The position numbers were made by a program, and so were the translations under genes. A DNA stretch of 64,000 bases, taken from contig OZ024794.1 of the NCBI GenBank assembly GCA_964017045.1, forward strand, positions 56,991,108 through 57,055,107, read 5' to 3'. This document shows, piece after piece, positions 1 through 12,114 of the stretch. The notes beneath the pieces are model-generated. The model was not told where the DNA came from and ran no database searches. It saw only the letters and a program-made list of their open reading frames with translations. The stretch's first letter is position 1, and the number at the start of each line of letters is the position of its first letter. The DNA comes from Omphiscola glabra (taxonomy: Eukaryota > Mollusca > Gastropoda > Lymnaeidae).

Positions 1-340
1 AGGCTTCATGGGCAATGTCTCGGTCTGTTGGTTGAACTTGGCAGAGACAGAGGTCCTAGGTAAAAGAAGAGAAGCACTTACTTTATCAGAAATAACCAAA
101 TCCAACTGACGATCGGCGGCTCATTAAAGCAACAGATTAAAGTGATACATTGAAATACAAGTGTGGCGTGCTCACGCGGTCTTTTGGGGGGAGATGTCCG
201 TCCAGGCTTGTATCACCCTAAGCGGGGAGAAATCCTTAGTGTTACATGCGAGCAGAGAGGAGAGGGGCGGGTTGGCACGCAGCTGATGGGCCAGGGCGAA
301 ATGTTGGTGGAGGAAAGGAAAGTGGATGCAGAAGGAGACA

Positions 341-343
341 GAT

Positions 344-434
<91 letters not shown>

Positions 435-714
435 TTAGATAGATAGATAGATAGATAGATGGATGGATGGATAGAGGGATGGATGGATGGATGGATGTAT
501 AGATGGATGGATGGATGGATGGATGGATGGATGGTTGGATGGACGGATGAACGGACAAAAGGACAGACAGATAGACAGATAGATAGACAAATAGATCGAT
601 AAATAGGTAGATATATCGAGAGATAGATATATAAATGGATGGATGAATAGATAGATAGTTTGATGATAGTTAGATAATAGGATGAATGGATAGATTACTA
701 GGTACAAGGTAGAC

Positions 715-716
<2 letters not shown>
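341..716. repeat. GATA/GATG microsatellite
   Basis: A clean run of gata repeats (about 341-455) passes into gatg-type repeats (about 459-545) and then decays into mixed gata/gatg variants up to about 716. Open frames on the minus strand here are only translations of the microsatellite. Confidence 0.97.
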
Positions 717-761
<45 letters not shown>

Positions 762-880
762 AAGAGAGAGAGTTTGAGATGAGCAAGCAGACAGAGGAGT
801 AGAGAAAGAAAGAGAGGAAGAATGGAGGAGAAGAGAAAGAGAGAAAAATAAGAGCTTATGTTGTGAAATATTATTTATTA
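713..880. repeat. (TA)n then (GA)n low-complexity tract
   Basis: An alternating ta stretch (about 716-745) runs directly into ga repeats and degenerate purine-rich sequence. Confidence 0.9.
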
Positions 881-1024
881 AGTAGGAAGCCCATAATAAA
901 GTAATAAGTCACGTGACATGGTTTTTTTAGGGTTTTATATTACACTGCTCTTTATATTCTTATTTTATTTAATACAGCAGGATAATTATTTATGGCAAAG
1001 TATGATGGAGATAGAGTAGACAGG

Positions 1025-1515
1025 GATGCAAGAGAGACGAAAGAGAGAGAGTGAGAGAGAGAGAGAGGGAAGGAGAGAAAGAGAGAGAGGGAAATGTAAG
1101 AGATAGGTCGATGCAAGTTAGAGTGGGATGCGAGAGAGAGAGAGTGTGAGAGGAAAATCGTGTGTGAGAGAGTGAATAATGAAAGAGAGAGAGTGAAAGA
1201 GAGAGGGGGGAGGAGAGAAAGAGAGAGAGAGAGACAGGGAGATGTAAGAGAGAGGGGGATGCAAGATAGAGTGGGATGCGAGAGAGAGAGAGAGTGAGAG
1301 GGAAATCGGGTGTGAGATAGTGAATAATGAAAGAGATAGAGTGAGAGAGAGAGTGGGGAGGAGAGAAAGAGAGGGAAATGTAAGGGAGAGGTCGATGCAA
1401 GATAGAGTGGGATGCGAGAGAGAGAGAGAGAGAGTGAGAGGGAAATCGAGTGTGAGGGAGAGTGATGCAAGAGAGAGTTGTGAAAGATAGAGCGACTGAT
1501 AAAAGAGTGAGTGAG
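1025..1515. repeat. GA-rich satellite with higher-order repeats
   Basis: Purine-rich gaga sequence is organised in a larger repeat. The marker tagagtgggatgcgagag recurs near 1117, 1266 and 1402, so the higher-order period is about 136-149 bp. Serine/leucine-rich minus-strand frames here are repeat translations. Confidence 0.9.
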
Positions 1516-2519
1516 TCATTTCCCCGTACCCAAATACGTCACAACAATCTCACACAATAGATACAGCTACACATATAATCTCTAACTAACATCTTTTACG
1601 TACCAAACATAACAACAGTGATTCATACATAACAGCAGTGATTCTCATACCTTTGACAATACCCTTACTTACCACTGATAAATATGGCTGACATAAGAGA
1701 CAGGAGTCTCTTGTTATACTAATGTGGCAAGTACACGTATGTTAAAGTTGACCACATGAAAGGTTAAATGGCTTAAACATAATTAAAACAAGTTGTTTTG
1801 TTGCTCGAAATGTACATTCCATTCTCATGCCTGAAACCCTAAAACAAGTTTCTTGTGGCACATCACAAACATAGCATGTCGTCTCCACCCCATCAATACC
1901 ACTGGACCCTACCAAGTAATATTATTGAAACATAACATAACACGAGCGGCCCACAAAAAAGTAAAATGAGTACCAAACCCAAACTTGACATTTGGACTTT
2001 TAAAAAAATATAACCCGAGAGCCCTATCAATACATAGCTTGAGAGCCTTAAACAAACTTGGGATATGTTTCCCAGCCTAAACATTAAATTAGATGAAAAC
2101 ATAGCCTCACCATAAACAAACATATGGTGAGGTGTCTTTAACATTTTCCTAAGGGCTTTTCCTAACGTTCTTTCGTCTTAAATTATCTTTTCATTTGTTT
2201 TGATCGATGGTGTTATGAATAGCCTGGCCTTCCCCCGTACTGTGTCAGTGGATGGACATGCATTACCACCAATAATACAGAGACTACGGGGAGACTCATC
2301 CAGAATACGGGCCAAGTAATAGCTAGTTGCCGGTTACTCTATCAAATAAATCGGGCAGTCGATTGAGTCTGGACCAGATCATTGACGTGTACTGAGGTCT
2401 TGCCAGAGGTTAGGGTCACGAACTTCCACATATATAGGTTTGTGTAGTAAAGAAAGAGATAGTCTCATGTAGTTGTAGCCAGAAAAACCAGACTATTGTA
2501 TTTGTTAATTTCACGAAAC
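1516..2519. other. Unique AT-rich intergenic sequence
   Basis: No coding region, RNA gene or clear repeat is supported. The short minus-strand open frame at 1893-2144 has no recognisable domain and no splice or codon signal. Confidence 0.6.
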
Positions 2520-2715
2520 CGGGCCCCTCAATGTCATGAAGCAGGGCCCCTCAATGTCATGAAGCAGGGCCCCTAAAAGCCATGAAGCAGGGCCCCTCAA
2601 AGCCATTAAACAGGGCTCCTCATGGCCATGAAGCAGGGCCCATAAAAGCCATGAAGCAGGGCCCCTCAAAGCCATGAAACATGGCCCCTCAATGCCACGA
2701 AGCAGGGCTCCTTAA
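2520..2715. repeat. Minisatellite, about 23-bp unit
   Basis: About eight copies of a unit containing cagggcccctcaatg and catgaag, with single-base variants, end at about 2715. Confidence 0.92.
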
Positions 2716-3081
2716 TGTCAATATTTTTGTTAAAAATTACAATGTCCCTCCACCACATCCACCCCACCCCGGTCAGCTGATTCCATTTTTGGAATGATGG
2801 AGAGACTTCATTGATCAATATCTAATTATTTTATCTTTATTTTTGAGAATGATATTGACGAGTTCTAATTTCACAGAGACAAACAATTATTCTCTAGAAT
2901 ATGAAGACAATAAAAAATTTAAAAAAAAACAACAACTGAACGACTGAAGTGACATTTTCTTCCATATATTGTTTTGGCCAAAGTCCCACATAAGATAATC
3001 ATGAAGACAAGGCAATAAGAAACCTTTCAGATTGTAACGCTCTGATGGCTTATCGATCATTATGTCATCATCTTAAAAGAC

Positions 3082-4463
3082 TAGAGACCGACCGAATTTC
3101 GGCTTCGGTTTCGGCGCCAAAAGTTGACATTTGATCACTTTCGGACTAGTTGCGGTTTCGGCCGAAACAGAAAAGTTAACTTTCGGTTTAATTTCGGTTT
3201 CGGTCGAAAGTGATTGAGGGTTCGGTCATCTACCAAAAGTCAAACTGTCCGCCTGAATCTCTGCCGACAATCCGATATTCATTATTGCTAGACGCCTTGC
3301 TATCATCGTATGTTATATGAATAATAATCTGCGAAACCTGCTCACAGCTGCATGATGACCTACTTGTCCCTTATTTCCAAGAAAATAAATTTCAATTAGG
3401 CAAAGGCAAAGGTTAACAGTCTTTTGGAAGAAAAAATCAATGGAATAATAATATTTATATCATTTTTTTTGCTTTCATTTTTTCAAAAATACAATTTGGA
3501 ATCCTAGGTTTATTCAATTCATTCATTTGTGATATTCATGCTCATCAATGTTGTCATAGGCAAAGGTGAATAATATTCAGAGGTAATGGCAATGGTAATA
3601 TTTCCCTTATTATTTTTTCTTTATTCTTTTAAAAACATAAAAATTAAGGAAACTTAGGCTTTTTCAATTCATTCAATTATTGAAATTTATCATTATCACG
3701 CTCATAAACATTTTTATTGACGAAATACAACACATGTGCACATGTATCACTGGTTCGTATAATAATTATGTAGTAGGCCTACTGCATACCGGTTTACTTT
3801 TATGATTTTGGCGACCAATTTAGATGTTTTTTGCGACTGTTTGTTGAGACTCGTCAGAATAACAATTTTAAGAGACCAGGTTTAAAAAAAACAACAACCC
3901 ACCAATGGGGGTGAGGGAGGTTGGTCGGCGAACGAAATAATTACGTCACCAGCACTAGTGTGTTGGTACTAGGCTAAATATTGAAGTCATATTTTAATAG
4001 ACTTAATAACTGATATTTAGGTTACAACAGGCTCTATTAGAACACAGTCATTATTACAGTTATATGTTCTAGGTTGTAATTATATTATAAAAGCAAAGGG
4101 TACTCAAGGGTTTATTTTGCATGAATTTTGTCACCCCCCTCCAAATTTTCTCTTGTTATAAAAAACATTTAAAAGTAATCTAAATTAATTTTCAATTAAA
4201 ATGGTAAAAGCCAAAGTATTCATTAAATTTATATTTATTAATATTCACGATGTTCTAATTTTTTTTAATAAAAAGAATGTAAATATTGAAACTTTCCCCC
4301 ATCATTTTTCAAACTATGCCATATGTATGCGTAAACGAATTTCAAAATGTCTAAATATTTCATTTTCGGCTCCGGCTTGGGTTTCGGCCGAAAGTTTCAT
4401 TAAGCTTTTGGTTTCGATTTCGGTTTTGGTCGAATGTCCTGTTTAACTTTCGGTTGGCCTCTA
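3082..4463. mobile_element. Candidate non-autonomous DNA transposon with inverted ends
   Basis: The left end reads tagagaccgaccgaa. The right end, reverse-complemented, reads tagaggccaaccgaaag, so the termini are imperfect inverted repeats. Both ends are followed inward by degenerate tttcggttt/tttcggccgaaa palindromic blocks (3097-3240 and 4360-4455). No transposase is seen in the 1.1-kb interior, which is AT-rich, and no flanking target-site duplication is evident. A hAT or other cut-and-paste origin is possible but not shown. Confidence 0.5.
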
Positions 4464-5023
4464 ATCCATAGATAGGAATGCCAGGTCGTTGCAGGTGGCA
4501 CGAATTTCGGCCCAAGAAAGAAGCAATATTTCAACCAAAACCGGTGTCAATATAAAATTAAATTTCGGCCACAGTGGATTGTGTGAATTTTTTTTTGGTT
4601 ACAATTTACAAGTGCAATCCATGTACGCACATATTTATTAGTTACAATTTACAAATACAATTCTTCTACCGTACACATTCATTTGTTATAATTTACAAAT
4701 AAAATCAATTTCCCCACATTTGTTTTGAACGACTTGAAACATAAGAGAATGAAATCATAAACTCCGCTATATTTAGACTCGTACAGCTTCCAATATTCTC
4801 TAGGGTACCAAGTACCAGATGGTACCAATATTTCTCCTTCTTCTATATGTTGGGGGCCCACGATCATTCTGGCTCCTATATTTTTCTCTTAGCGAAACCC
4901 CCAATTCAATTAACGTTTTCCTACGTTCATCACTCCTCCAGGCGAAGAGCCATTTAACACAAAGCCAACATTTGATGTGTACTACAAACAAGTCTAGGGG
5001 AATAATCGTAAAGTAAATAACAC
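4464..5023. other. Intergenic, no supported feature
   Basis: AT-rich, with two imperfect copies of a gttacaatttacaa motif (4598 and 4641). The short open frames at 4679-5016 on both strands look random. Confidence 0.5.
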
Positions 5024-5325
5024 CGATGAAAAGGATATAGACATGACTAACTTATGAGGGCATTTTCGAAGTTATAAAAGTTCCATGAAAATGATATAGA
5101 CATGACTTACTTATGAGGGCATCTTCGAAGTTATAAAGGTTCCTAGAAAAGGATGTAGACATGACTTACTTATGAGGGCATCTTCGAAGCTATAAAGGTT
5201 CCAAGAAAAGGATGTAGACATGCCTTACTTATGAGGGCATCTTCGAAGTTATAAAGGTTCCAAGAAAAGGATGTAGACATGACTTATTTATGAGGGCATC
5301 TTCGAAGTTTATAAAGGTTTCATAA
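5024..5325. repeat. Minisatellite, 59-bp unit, 5 copies
   Basis: The marker gacatgactta/gacatgcctta recurs at 5040, 5099, 5158, 5217 and 5276, giving an exact 59-bp period. Copies share cttatgagggcatcttcgaag. Confidence 0.95.
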
Positions 5326-6190
5326 ATTGAGAATGACTGAAGGAATTTATAGAAAATTCGGAATATTTTTTTCTTTAATTTAAATTCTCTTGTACAAAAC
5401 AAAGTCAATTTTAAAATGGCGGCTATTTTCATTATAACTTTAAATTATTTATTTATTTGTGTTTAAGTACAAAAACTGTTTGTTTTCTTATTGCGATTTA
5501 GATCATAAAGTATTTTAAATTCTATAATGTTTCACACTCTCCCTAGGCTGAATCTTAGCAGTGTTTTGACAATAAGTATGGATATTCACCACAGTCTCCC
5601 TAGGTTGAAATCTTTGCAGTGTTTTGACAAGTATAGATTTTCACCGTACATTCAAGGATCATCAAATTTACCGCCTATTTACATTACACCTGAAATTCAC
5701 CTAAAGATGACAACACACTAGCATTAGTTTTTACCACCTCCTCCAGGTAGTAACGGGTAACGACCCATGCAAACTGCAGGATTTTGCAACCGTTGTAAAA
5801 TGAAGCGTAACAAATCTCATCAATAATGTTCCGCCTGTGAAGTCAATGGTGTCAACAAGTCACGTCAACAAGATCCGTCTTTTTACACAAAAACATCTGA
5901 AACCGATTTTTAAGGAAGGTTCTTCAGTGTGATGTGTCCACACACAAAAAAAATTAAAAAAAATAGGACTTAACAATGGCATGTTTGTCAGTCTATAGTT
6001 AGGTGACTCGAGTAGGTGTGTCTCGATGGAGGTAACGTGGTTTGAGCAGGAGGCTTGCTGTAAAGGTAGGAGGTGATGGGAGGATAGACGGTGAGCAAAT
6101 TGTATTGGTCGCTCTTACTCTACATTCAATATTAAAATTGTATGGATTGCTAGAAGCTCAAATAGAAATGTTTATCATTGATCAAATAAC
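5326..6190. other. Intergenic, no supported feature
   Basis: Only short open frames. A degenerate pair of ctccctaggctgaa / ctccctaggttgaa segments (about 5539 and 5597) suggests an old 58-bp duplication. Confidence 0.5.
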
Positions 6191-6285
6191 CATCTTTCTA
6201 TTGATTCATTAACGATTTTTATATTGATTCATTAACGATTTTTATATTGATAAATTAACGATTTTTATATTGATTAATTAAACTG
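6191..6285. repeat. Minisatellite, about 25-bp unit
   Basis: Three to four copies containing gatttttatattgat and taacg. Confidence 0.88.
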
Positions 6286-6659
6286 TCTTGGAGCCCGTGA
6301 CGCTGATCCTTCTCTCTCACAACATAAACTAGAGTTTCTTCTGTTAACTCACTCGAATGTTCGCCAACGCTCCTATACAAATGACCAATGGATTTAGAAA
6401 TTCGAGCGAAACTGAAACGAGCATTTCCATAATGGCGACCCAATTTCCGGACAAGGCTGGTGAGTCGGGTCATCTTCTTCTTCTCCGAAGTCGACTCTAG
6501 AATCCGTCATCACAGGTCAATTAGTGACGTGATAAAGTGGCCGGCATTGATTGGGGGGGGGGAGATTTGGCTTGAGCTGACACGGGGAGAGACGAGGGGA
6601 TTTCCGGTGACATGCGGGCGACAGGAGTTAAGTATAAGCTGCTGAGTTCGATGTGTCAA

Positions 6660-6865
6660 TGTGTTCACTGTGGGAGTACACCTGGGGGCGTGGGCTGGAT
6701 GTACAATCTGGGTGTAGAAGTTTGTGAAAATTTGGATTTAGGTGGATGTACATATTTGGGTGTAGAAGATTGTGAAAATTTGGATTGAGGTGGATGTACA
6801 TATTTGGGTGTAGAAGATTGTGAAAATTTGGATTGAGGTGGATGTACATATTTGGGTGTAGACGT
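6660..6865. repeat. Minisatellite, 48-bp unit
   Basis: About four copies of a unit that includes tgtagaagattgtgaaaat followed by ggatgtacatatttggg; the outer copies are more diverged. Confidence 0.93.
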
Positions 6866-7114
6866 TTATAGACGGATACACATGTCCCCATGGAGACAGC
6901 TCGTGTCATGTAAAGGTATTACAGTTTGGGACGTGGACGACTGTCGTACTTTTGAGCATATCAACTCGGTACATTTAAGACAAAAGTTAAAGAATCATGA
7001 ACAATGGTTCTTAGGATTTTCTTTGCAAATCAGTTATACATTTTCTTTTACTGGCTGTAGACAAACTTTTTCAATTCATTACAATGAAAACGTTACAATG
7101 TCAATGTCATACTG

Positions 7115-7330
7115 AAATGTCTCATTAGGAAATGGCGTCAGCGGGCCGACGTCAGGCCGTGCGGATGAACGCCAGAGACCTCCCCGGGCGTGAAGCGTCC
7201 CCACCAGCAACCGCTCGATCCGGTTTGCCGATGGAGACCCTTCCCGTCCGGAGACATCTGGTCGACGGAAGACGCTGTGTTTCAAGCGTCCGCAGTCCAC
7301 TTTCCTAGGGGCCGGTAAATTAACGTCCTA
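7115..7330. other. GC-rich island of unknown function
   Basis: A sharply GC- and CpG-richer patch in AT-rich surroundings. It contains a small plus-strand frame (ATG at 7132, stop at 7306-7308, 58 codons) and an open minus-strand frame (7079-7300). Neither has a recognisable domain. It could be an unassigned exon, a promoter-type island or a decayed element. Confidence 0.35.
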
Positions 7331-7554
7331 ATATCTCCCCCCACCCGTCCCGGGGAAGCATCGGACGCCTTCTAAGAGAGATTCTACAGTTGGTTTCCAC
7401 TTCGCAACTAATTCGCGAAGTAGCTGGGACGAAACGGTTGCCTAGGAGCAGCTTTCTCAGGGCTGCGTATTTAGAATCATTGGCCATAGGCTTCCACCAC
7501 AGCCTATCGCCTCATATCCCTTAACGGCAACTTGTCAATGTCATACAGAAGGTT

Positions 7555-8225
7555 TATTTCTTATATGGACTGATCATTTTGAAAGCAGCTAAGGGTGTCT
7601 GATTTAATCACATTTATCAAAACAGCTAAGGATGTCTTATGTAGTCCCATTTATCCAAGCAGCTAGGGATGTCTTAGGCAGTCACATTTATCCAAACAGT
7701 TAAGAATGTCTTAGGTAGTCACATTTTGATCCAAATGGATAAGGATGTCTTATGTAGTCACATTTATCCAAACAGCTAAGGATGTCTTAGGTAGTCACAT
7801 TTATCCAAAGGGATAAGGATGTCGTATCCAAAGGGATAAAGATGTCTTATCCAAAAGGATAAGGATGTCTTATGTATTCATATTTATCCAAAGGGATAAG
7901 GATGTCGTATCCAAAGGGATAAAGATGTCTTATCCCAACAGATAACGATGTCTTATGTATTCATATTTATCCAAAGAGATAAGGATGTCGTATCCAAAGG
8001 GATAAAGATGTCTTATCCAAACAGATAAGGATGTCTTATGTATTCATATTTATCCAAAGGGATAAGGATGTCGTATCCAAAGGGATAAAGATGTCTTATC
8101 CAAACAGATAAGGATGTCTTATGTATTCATATTTATCCAAAGGGATAAGGATGTCGTATCCAAAGGGATAAAGATGTCTTATCCAAAAGGATAAGGATGT
8201 CTTATGTAACCACATTTATTTCAAT
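7555..8225. repeat. Complex minisatellite with higher-order structure
   Basis: Basic units alternate between short forms (about 20 bp, aaagggataa plus gatgtc) and longer forms containing atgtagtcacatttatcc. From about 7870 to 8200 they form an 83-84-bp higher-order repeat of about four copies. Confidence 0.93.
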
Positions 8226-8573
8226 GGGATGAAGTTATCATTCTAGTTTTCAATAATGTCATTCGTTGACACTTGTCAGATTACGTGAACTGAATGAAAG
8301 AATAAGACCAGTCGGTCAGTAAAGACTTTGACCTGTTTCGCTTTGGAAGTGAGGACATCGATATTTGACCCCTCGCCTTTTTTCTTTGTTGAAAATCTCA
8401 ACAAGCTCAAGTGATACAGGGGCTTCCTTTAGGATCCTTTCTTTTTGGTGGAGTCAGACACGAAGACGTACAAAATGACGTTCAGGAGGCGTCTAGGCGT
8501 AGTTAGCGGAAAACATGAAAAGGATTAAAAAGGGCGGCAGAGGTTGTTAACACCATTGTGCTAACCTGTGCCG
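8226..8573. other. Intergenic spacer
   Basis: Unique sequence between two minisatellites; no coding or RNA feature is supported. Confidence 0.5.
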
Positions 8574-9065
8574 ATCAGCAGAAGTGTCCTTTCGGTTCGC
8601 ATTAATGCCCTACCGATTCGCTTCAATGTCATACCGGTCCGATGAAATGTCCTAACGATTCGATGAAATGTCCTAACTGTCCAAAGAAATGTCCTAACGG
8701 TCCGATGAAATGTCCTAACGGTCCGATGAAATGTCCTAACGGTCCGATGAAATGTCCTAACGGTCCGATGAAATGTCCTAACGGTCCGATAAAATGTCCT
8801 AACGGTCCGATGAAATGTCCTAACGGTCCGATGAAATGTCCTACCGGTCCGATGAAATGTCATAACTATTGGATGAAATGTCCTACCGGTCCGATGAAAT
8901 GTCCTAACGATTCGATGAAATGTCATAACGATTCAATGAAATGTCCTAACGATTCAATGAAATGTCCTAACGATTCGATGAAATGTCCTAACGATTCGAT
9001 GAAATGTCCTACCGGTCCCATGAAATGTCCTAACTATTCGATGAAATGTCCTACCGGTCGACGGA
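8574..9065. repeat. Minisatellite, 21-bp unit, about 23 copies
   Basis: The unit contains gatgaaatgtcctaac. Because 21 is divisible by three, the array stays open on both strands (plus-strand heptapeptide MKCPNGP and variants). Variants are spread along the array without a synonymous bias, so I treat the long open frames as repeat artefacts. Confidence 0.95.
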
Positions 9066-9147
9066 AAGTTATTAGTTCATTTTACAGAGAGGACATAATA
9101 GTAACAAAAAGCATTCCTGCAATGAATAGAGGGGCAGTTTGTATGAT

Positions 9148-9602
9148 GTATCTCCCAGTTAGACTATACATCTCTCAGTTAGACTATACCTCTCTCAGTT
9201 ATACTATACCTCTCTCAGTTAGACTTTACCTCTCTCAGTTAGACTATACCTCTCTCAGTTATACTATACCTCTCTCAGTTAGACTATACTTCTCTCAGTT
9301 AGACTATACCTTTCTCAGTTAGACTATACCTCTCTCAGTTAGACTATACATCTCCCAGTTAGACTATACATCTCTCAGTTAGACTATACCTCTCTCAGTT
9401 ATACTATACATCTATCAGTTAGACTATACATCTCTCAGTTAGACTATACCTCTCTCAGTTATACTATACATCTCCCAGTTAGACTATACATCTCCCAGTT
9501 AGACTATACCTCTCCCAGTTAGACTATACCTCTCCCAGTTAGACTATACCTCTCCCAGCTAGACTATACCTCTCCCAGTTAGACTATACATCTCCCAGTA
9601 AT
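9148..9602. repeat. Minisatellite A, 20-bp unit, about 22 copies
   Basis: Unit agactatacctctctcagt plus t, with variants at cctctc/catctc and ctcccagtt. The same unit reappears at 10378-10552. Confidence 0.96.
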
Positions 9603-9939
9603 GATGTATTGGCAGTGTTGCCGAAGCCTGGCGGGAGAAAACTCATCTTAAACGTGTTGCACTATGGCAGCAGGACTGGGCATACCAAGCAAAGAAGTAT
9701 TACGCATACTGCGATAGCGAAACTGTGCCCTTGCCTGTTAATGCCTAAGTTTGATGGGGCTGAGATTCTGGCTTCCAAATATAAACATTTTCATTATCAA
9801 TGACCTCCGCTGAACACGTTTTTAAATGATTAAGAAGACCCGTCTTAGAAAATTATGCTTTATGGCAAAGTCAAGCTCAAGGAGAAGATGTATACATGTT
9901 TCCGATTTCATTGGATGTTTTTAAAAAAATGTCAGCTGA

Positions 9940-10145
9940 CTTCAATCTTTAAGTCCTGACCTCAATCGTTAAGTCCTGACTTCAATCTTTAAGTCCTGGC
10001 TTCAATCTTAAGTCCTGGATTCAATCTTTAAGTCCTGGCTTCAATCTTTAAGGCCTGACTTCAATCTTTAAGTTCTGACTCCAATCTTTAAGTCCTGACT
10101 TCAATCTTTAAGTCCTGACTTCAATCTTTAAGTCCTATTTCAATA
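9940..10145. repeat. Minisatellite, 20-bp unit, about 10 copies
   Basis: Unit aatctttaagtcctgactt plus c, distinct in sequence from the two flanking 20-bp arrays but with the same period. Confidence 0.95.
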
Positions 10146-10377
10146 TAACAAGCTTCGATTTAAGAGATTGTTTCGCCATCATCACCATGCATAATGAGGA
10201 TGGTCTTAAAGGTCAGATCGGTATAAACAATCATTCCCTTCAAGAAAGTTACCAAATCATGCGTACTAATCATCGTGCAACGGAAAACCATTATACAATT
10301 GCCTTCTGTTGTCACTGTCGTCAAATAAATTGGATTCATTGTCTCCATTTGTTTTTTAGATACCACACAAATAAGAA

Positions 10378-10552
10378 TATACATCTCTCAGTTAGAATAT
10401 ACATCTCTCAGTTATACTATAGCTCTCTCAGTTATACTATACATCTCTCAGTTAGACTATACATCTCTCAGTTAGACTATACCTCTGTCAGTTATACTAT
10501 ACCTCTCCCAGTTAGACTATACATCTCTCAGTTAGACTATACATCTCCCAGT
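10378..10552. repeat. Minisatellite A, second cluster, 20-bp unit
   Basis: About nine copies of the same agactatacatctctcagt unit as the array at 9148-9602, separated from it by about 775 bp that includes a different 20-bp array. Confidence 0.95.
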
Positions 10553-11400
10553 TACAGTCCCATGATAATGTTTATGTTTACGACTACTTGTTAGCAAGAG
10601 AAACCCCTTTCAGGCCCTGTCAGTGACAGATACGAAACCGAGAAACCAAAAAATGTCAAAGCAGATCTCCGTCTCTCATAAAATACGCTGAAGCCAAACT
10701 TATAAAATATTGTAGCGAAGAATTAGTATCATATTTGTATCCTTTACATTTGGAAAAAAAAATTGCTATCTTATAAATTCAAGGCATACTATTACTGGAG
10801 TTTTTGTCTAACTGTTTACAGTAATTATCATTTTACATTGCAATATTCAAGATATGAGAAATAACTTAAGGGTCCAAAATTAATAATAAATAAGTAACTG
10901 TTTAGGAATGTTGCAGATGTGCAAAGTTTGAAAAGTGCTGAAAGCCTTGAAATATTAATTAGTTATTTCACAGAATCGAGATTAACATTGTTCAATTTAT
11001 GATGATAATATATAACGTCAATCTGATTTTGCTCTATAACGAAAATCAATATACAACGCCGAATTATCTGTAACAGGCCAACGTAAGGAGAAGCGATGAT
11101 TGAAACATAGAAGAAAAGGTCAGATGTCAATATTCTGAGAACCCAGATCACTCATGTGAAAGATGTCCCGAACAGGAAGTATATTAGAAGACGCAACACA
11201 ACCTAATGGATCTCATGGCAAGGGGTCTCCTTAAAAGCCCTTCTGAAATCCAATAGTATTTATCGGATGACGTCATTGCGGAGCGTCGACGTTTTGGGGT
11301 AGGACACAATGGAGACACGTTTATAGAGCGGACACTGTGCTGTTAGATCCCATTTGACAAAGCGCGCTGTCTTGGTGACCTGATACGGGACGGTTGCACC
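10553..11400. other. Intergenic, no supported feature
   Basis: AT-rich unique sequence; short open frames only. Confidence 0.5.
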
Positions 11401-11454
11401 ATTTAGTCTTTAGAAAGATGAGAAAGGCACAGACCAATAGCTTTACAGCGTATT

Positions 11455-11625
11455 GAGAGGAGGTGGGATGGGGTTCGGGCGGGATGGCGATTCTCGAACA
11501 GGATAGGGGATTTTCTGGTAGGATGGAGGTTCGGGTTGGGGGGGGGTTGGGTGGGGGAAGGTGTTCGGATTGGTGGTTGTGTGTGGTGGGGGGTGGGGTA
11601 AAGTGACGGGCTCGGGTGGGATAAA
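11455..11625 (+). other. G-rich tract, possible G-quadruplex sequence
   Basis: The plus strand holds many runs of three or more G (for example gggttgggggggggttggg near 11532 and ggtggggggtgggg near 11586) separated by short loops. This matches the general G-quadruplex pattern; no function is shown. Proline-rich minus-strand frames are a by-product. Confidence 0.7.
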
Positions 11626-11714
11626 GACCAAATGTCTTGCACACAAAAATTTATAGCAGTGAAATCCTAAGTTTCTTTTATGCAAAGGAATTGATTGAAA
11701 GCAAACGTGGCTAC

Positions 11715-11890
11715 GACTGGGGTAACAGATGTTTGCATAGAGCAATTATATGCAGATCATTGGACTTGGCTAAGAGTGAGGTAACCGATGTTTGCATAGA
11801 GCAATTATATGCAGATAATTGGACTTGGCTAAGAGTGAGGTAACAGATGTTTGCATAGAACAATTATATGCAGATCATTGGACTTTAACA
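11715..11890. repeat. Minisatellite, 59-bp unit, 3 copies
   Basis: The marker gatgtttgcatag recurs at 11728, 11787 and 11846, an exact 59-bp period. It is unrelated in sequence to the 59-bp array at 5024. Confidence 0.94.
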
Positions 11891-12114
11891 GTCGACGAAG
11901 TTCCTTACGACTTACGTAACTGTCTTAAGATGTTTTAGCGTCAGATGTATAGAACAATCCTATGCCAACTCAATCTACTTCCACTGCTGATAATTCCCGT
12001 ACCATATTGCTCTTTGGGTTTAATTTCAGTACAATATTATTTTGTTACTTTTCTGCTGCCGTGCCATTCTTTCATTGGGTGAAAATCACTGTTCTTACAT
12101 TTTTATTAAAACTA

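Noticed and set aside
952..1519. Ser/Leu-rich minus-strand frames
   Set aside because: Translations of the GA/CT microsatellite.
8561..9322. Cys- and Pro-rich plus-strand frame (MKCPNGP repeats) and its antisense
   Set aside because: The frame is a 21-bp minisatellite followed by a 20-bp minisatellite; no signal peptide, splice or codon bias supports a secreted repeat protein.
8574..9602. Possible CRISPR-like array
   Set aside because: The repeats are head-to-tail with no unique spacers, and the DNA is eukaryotic; the same holds for all other arrays in the window.
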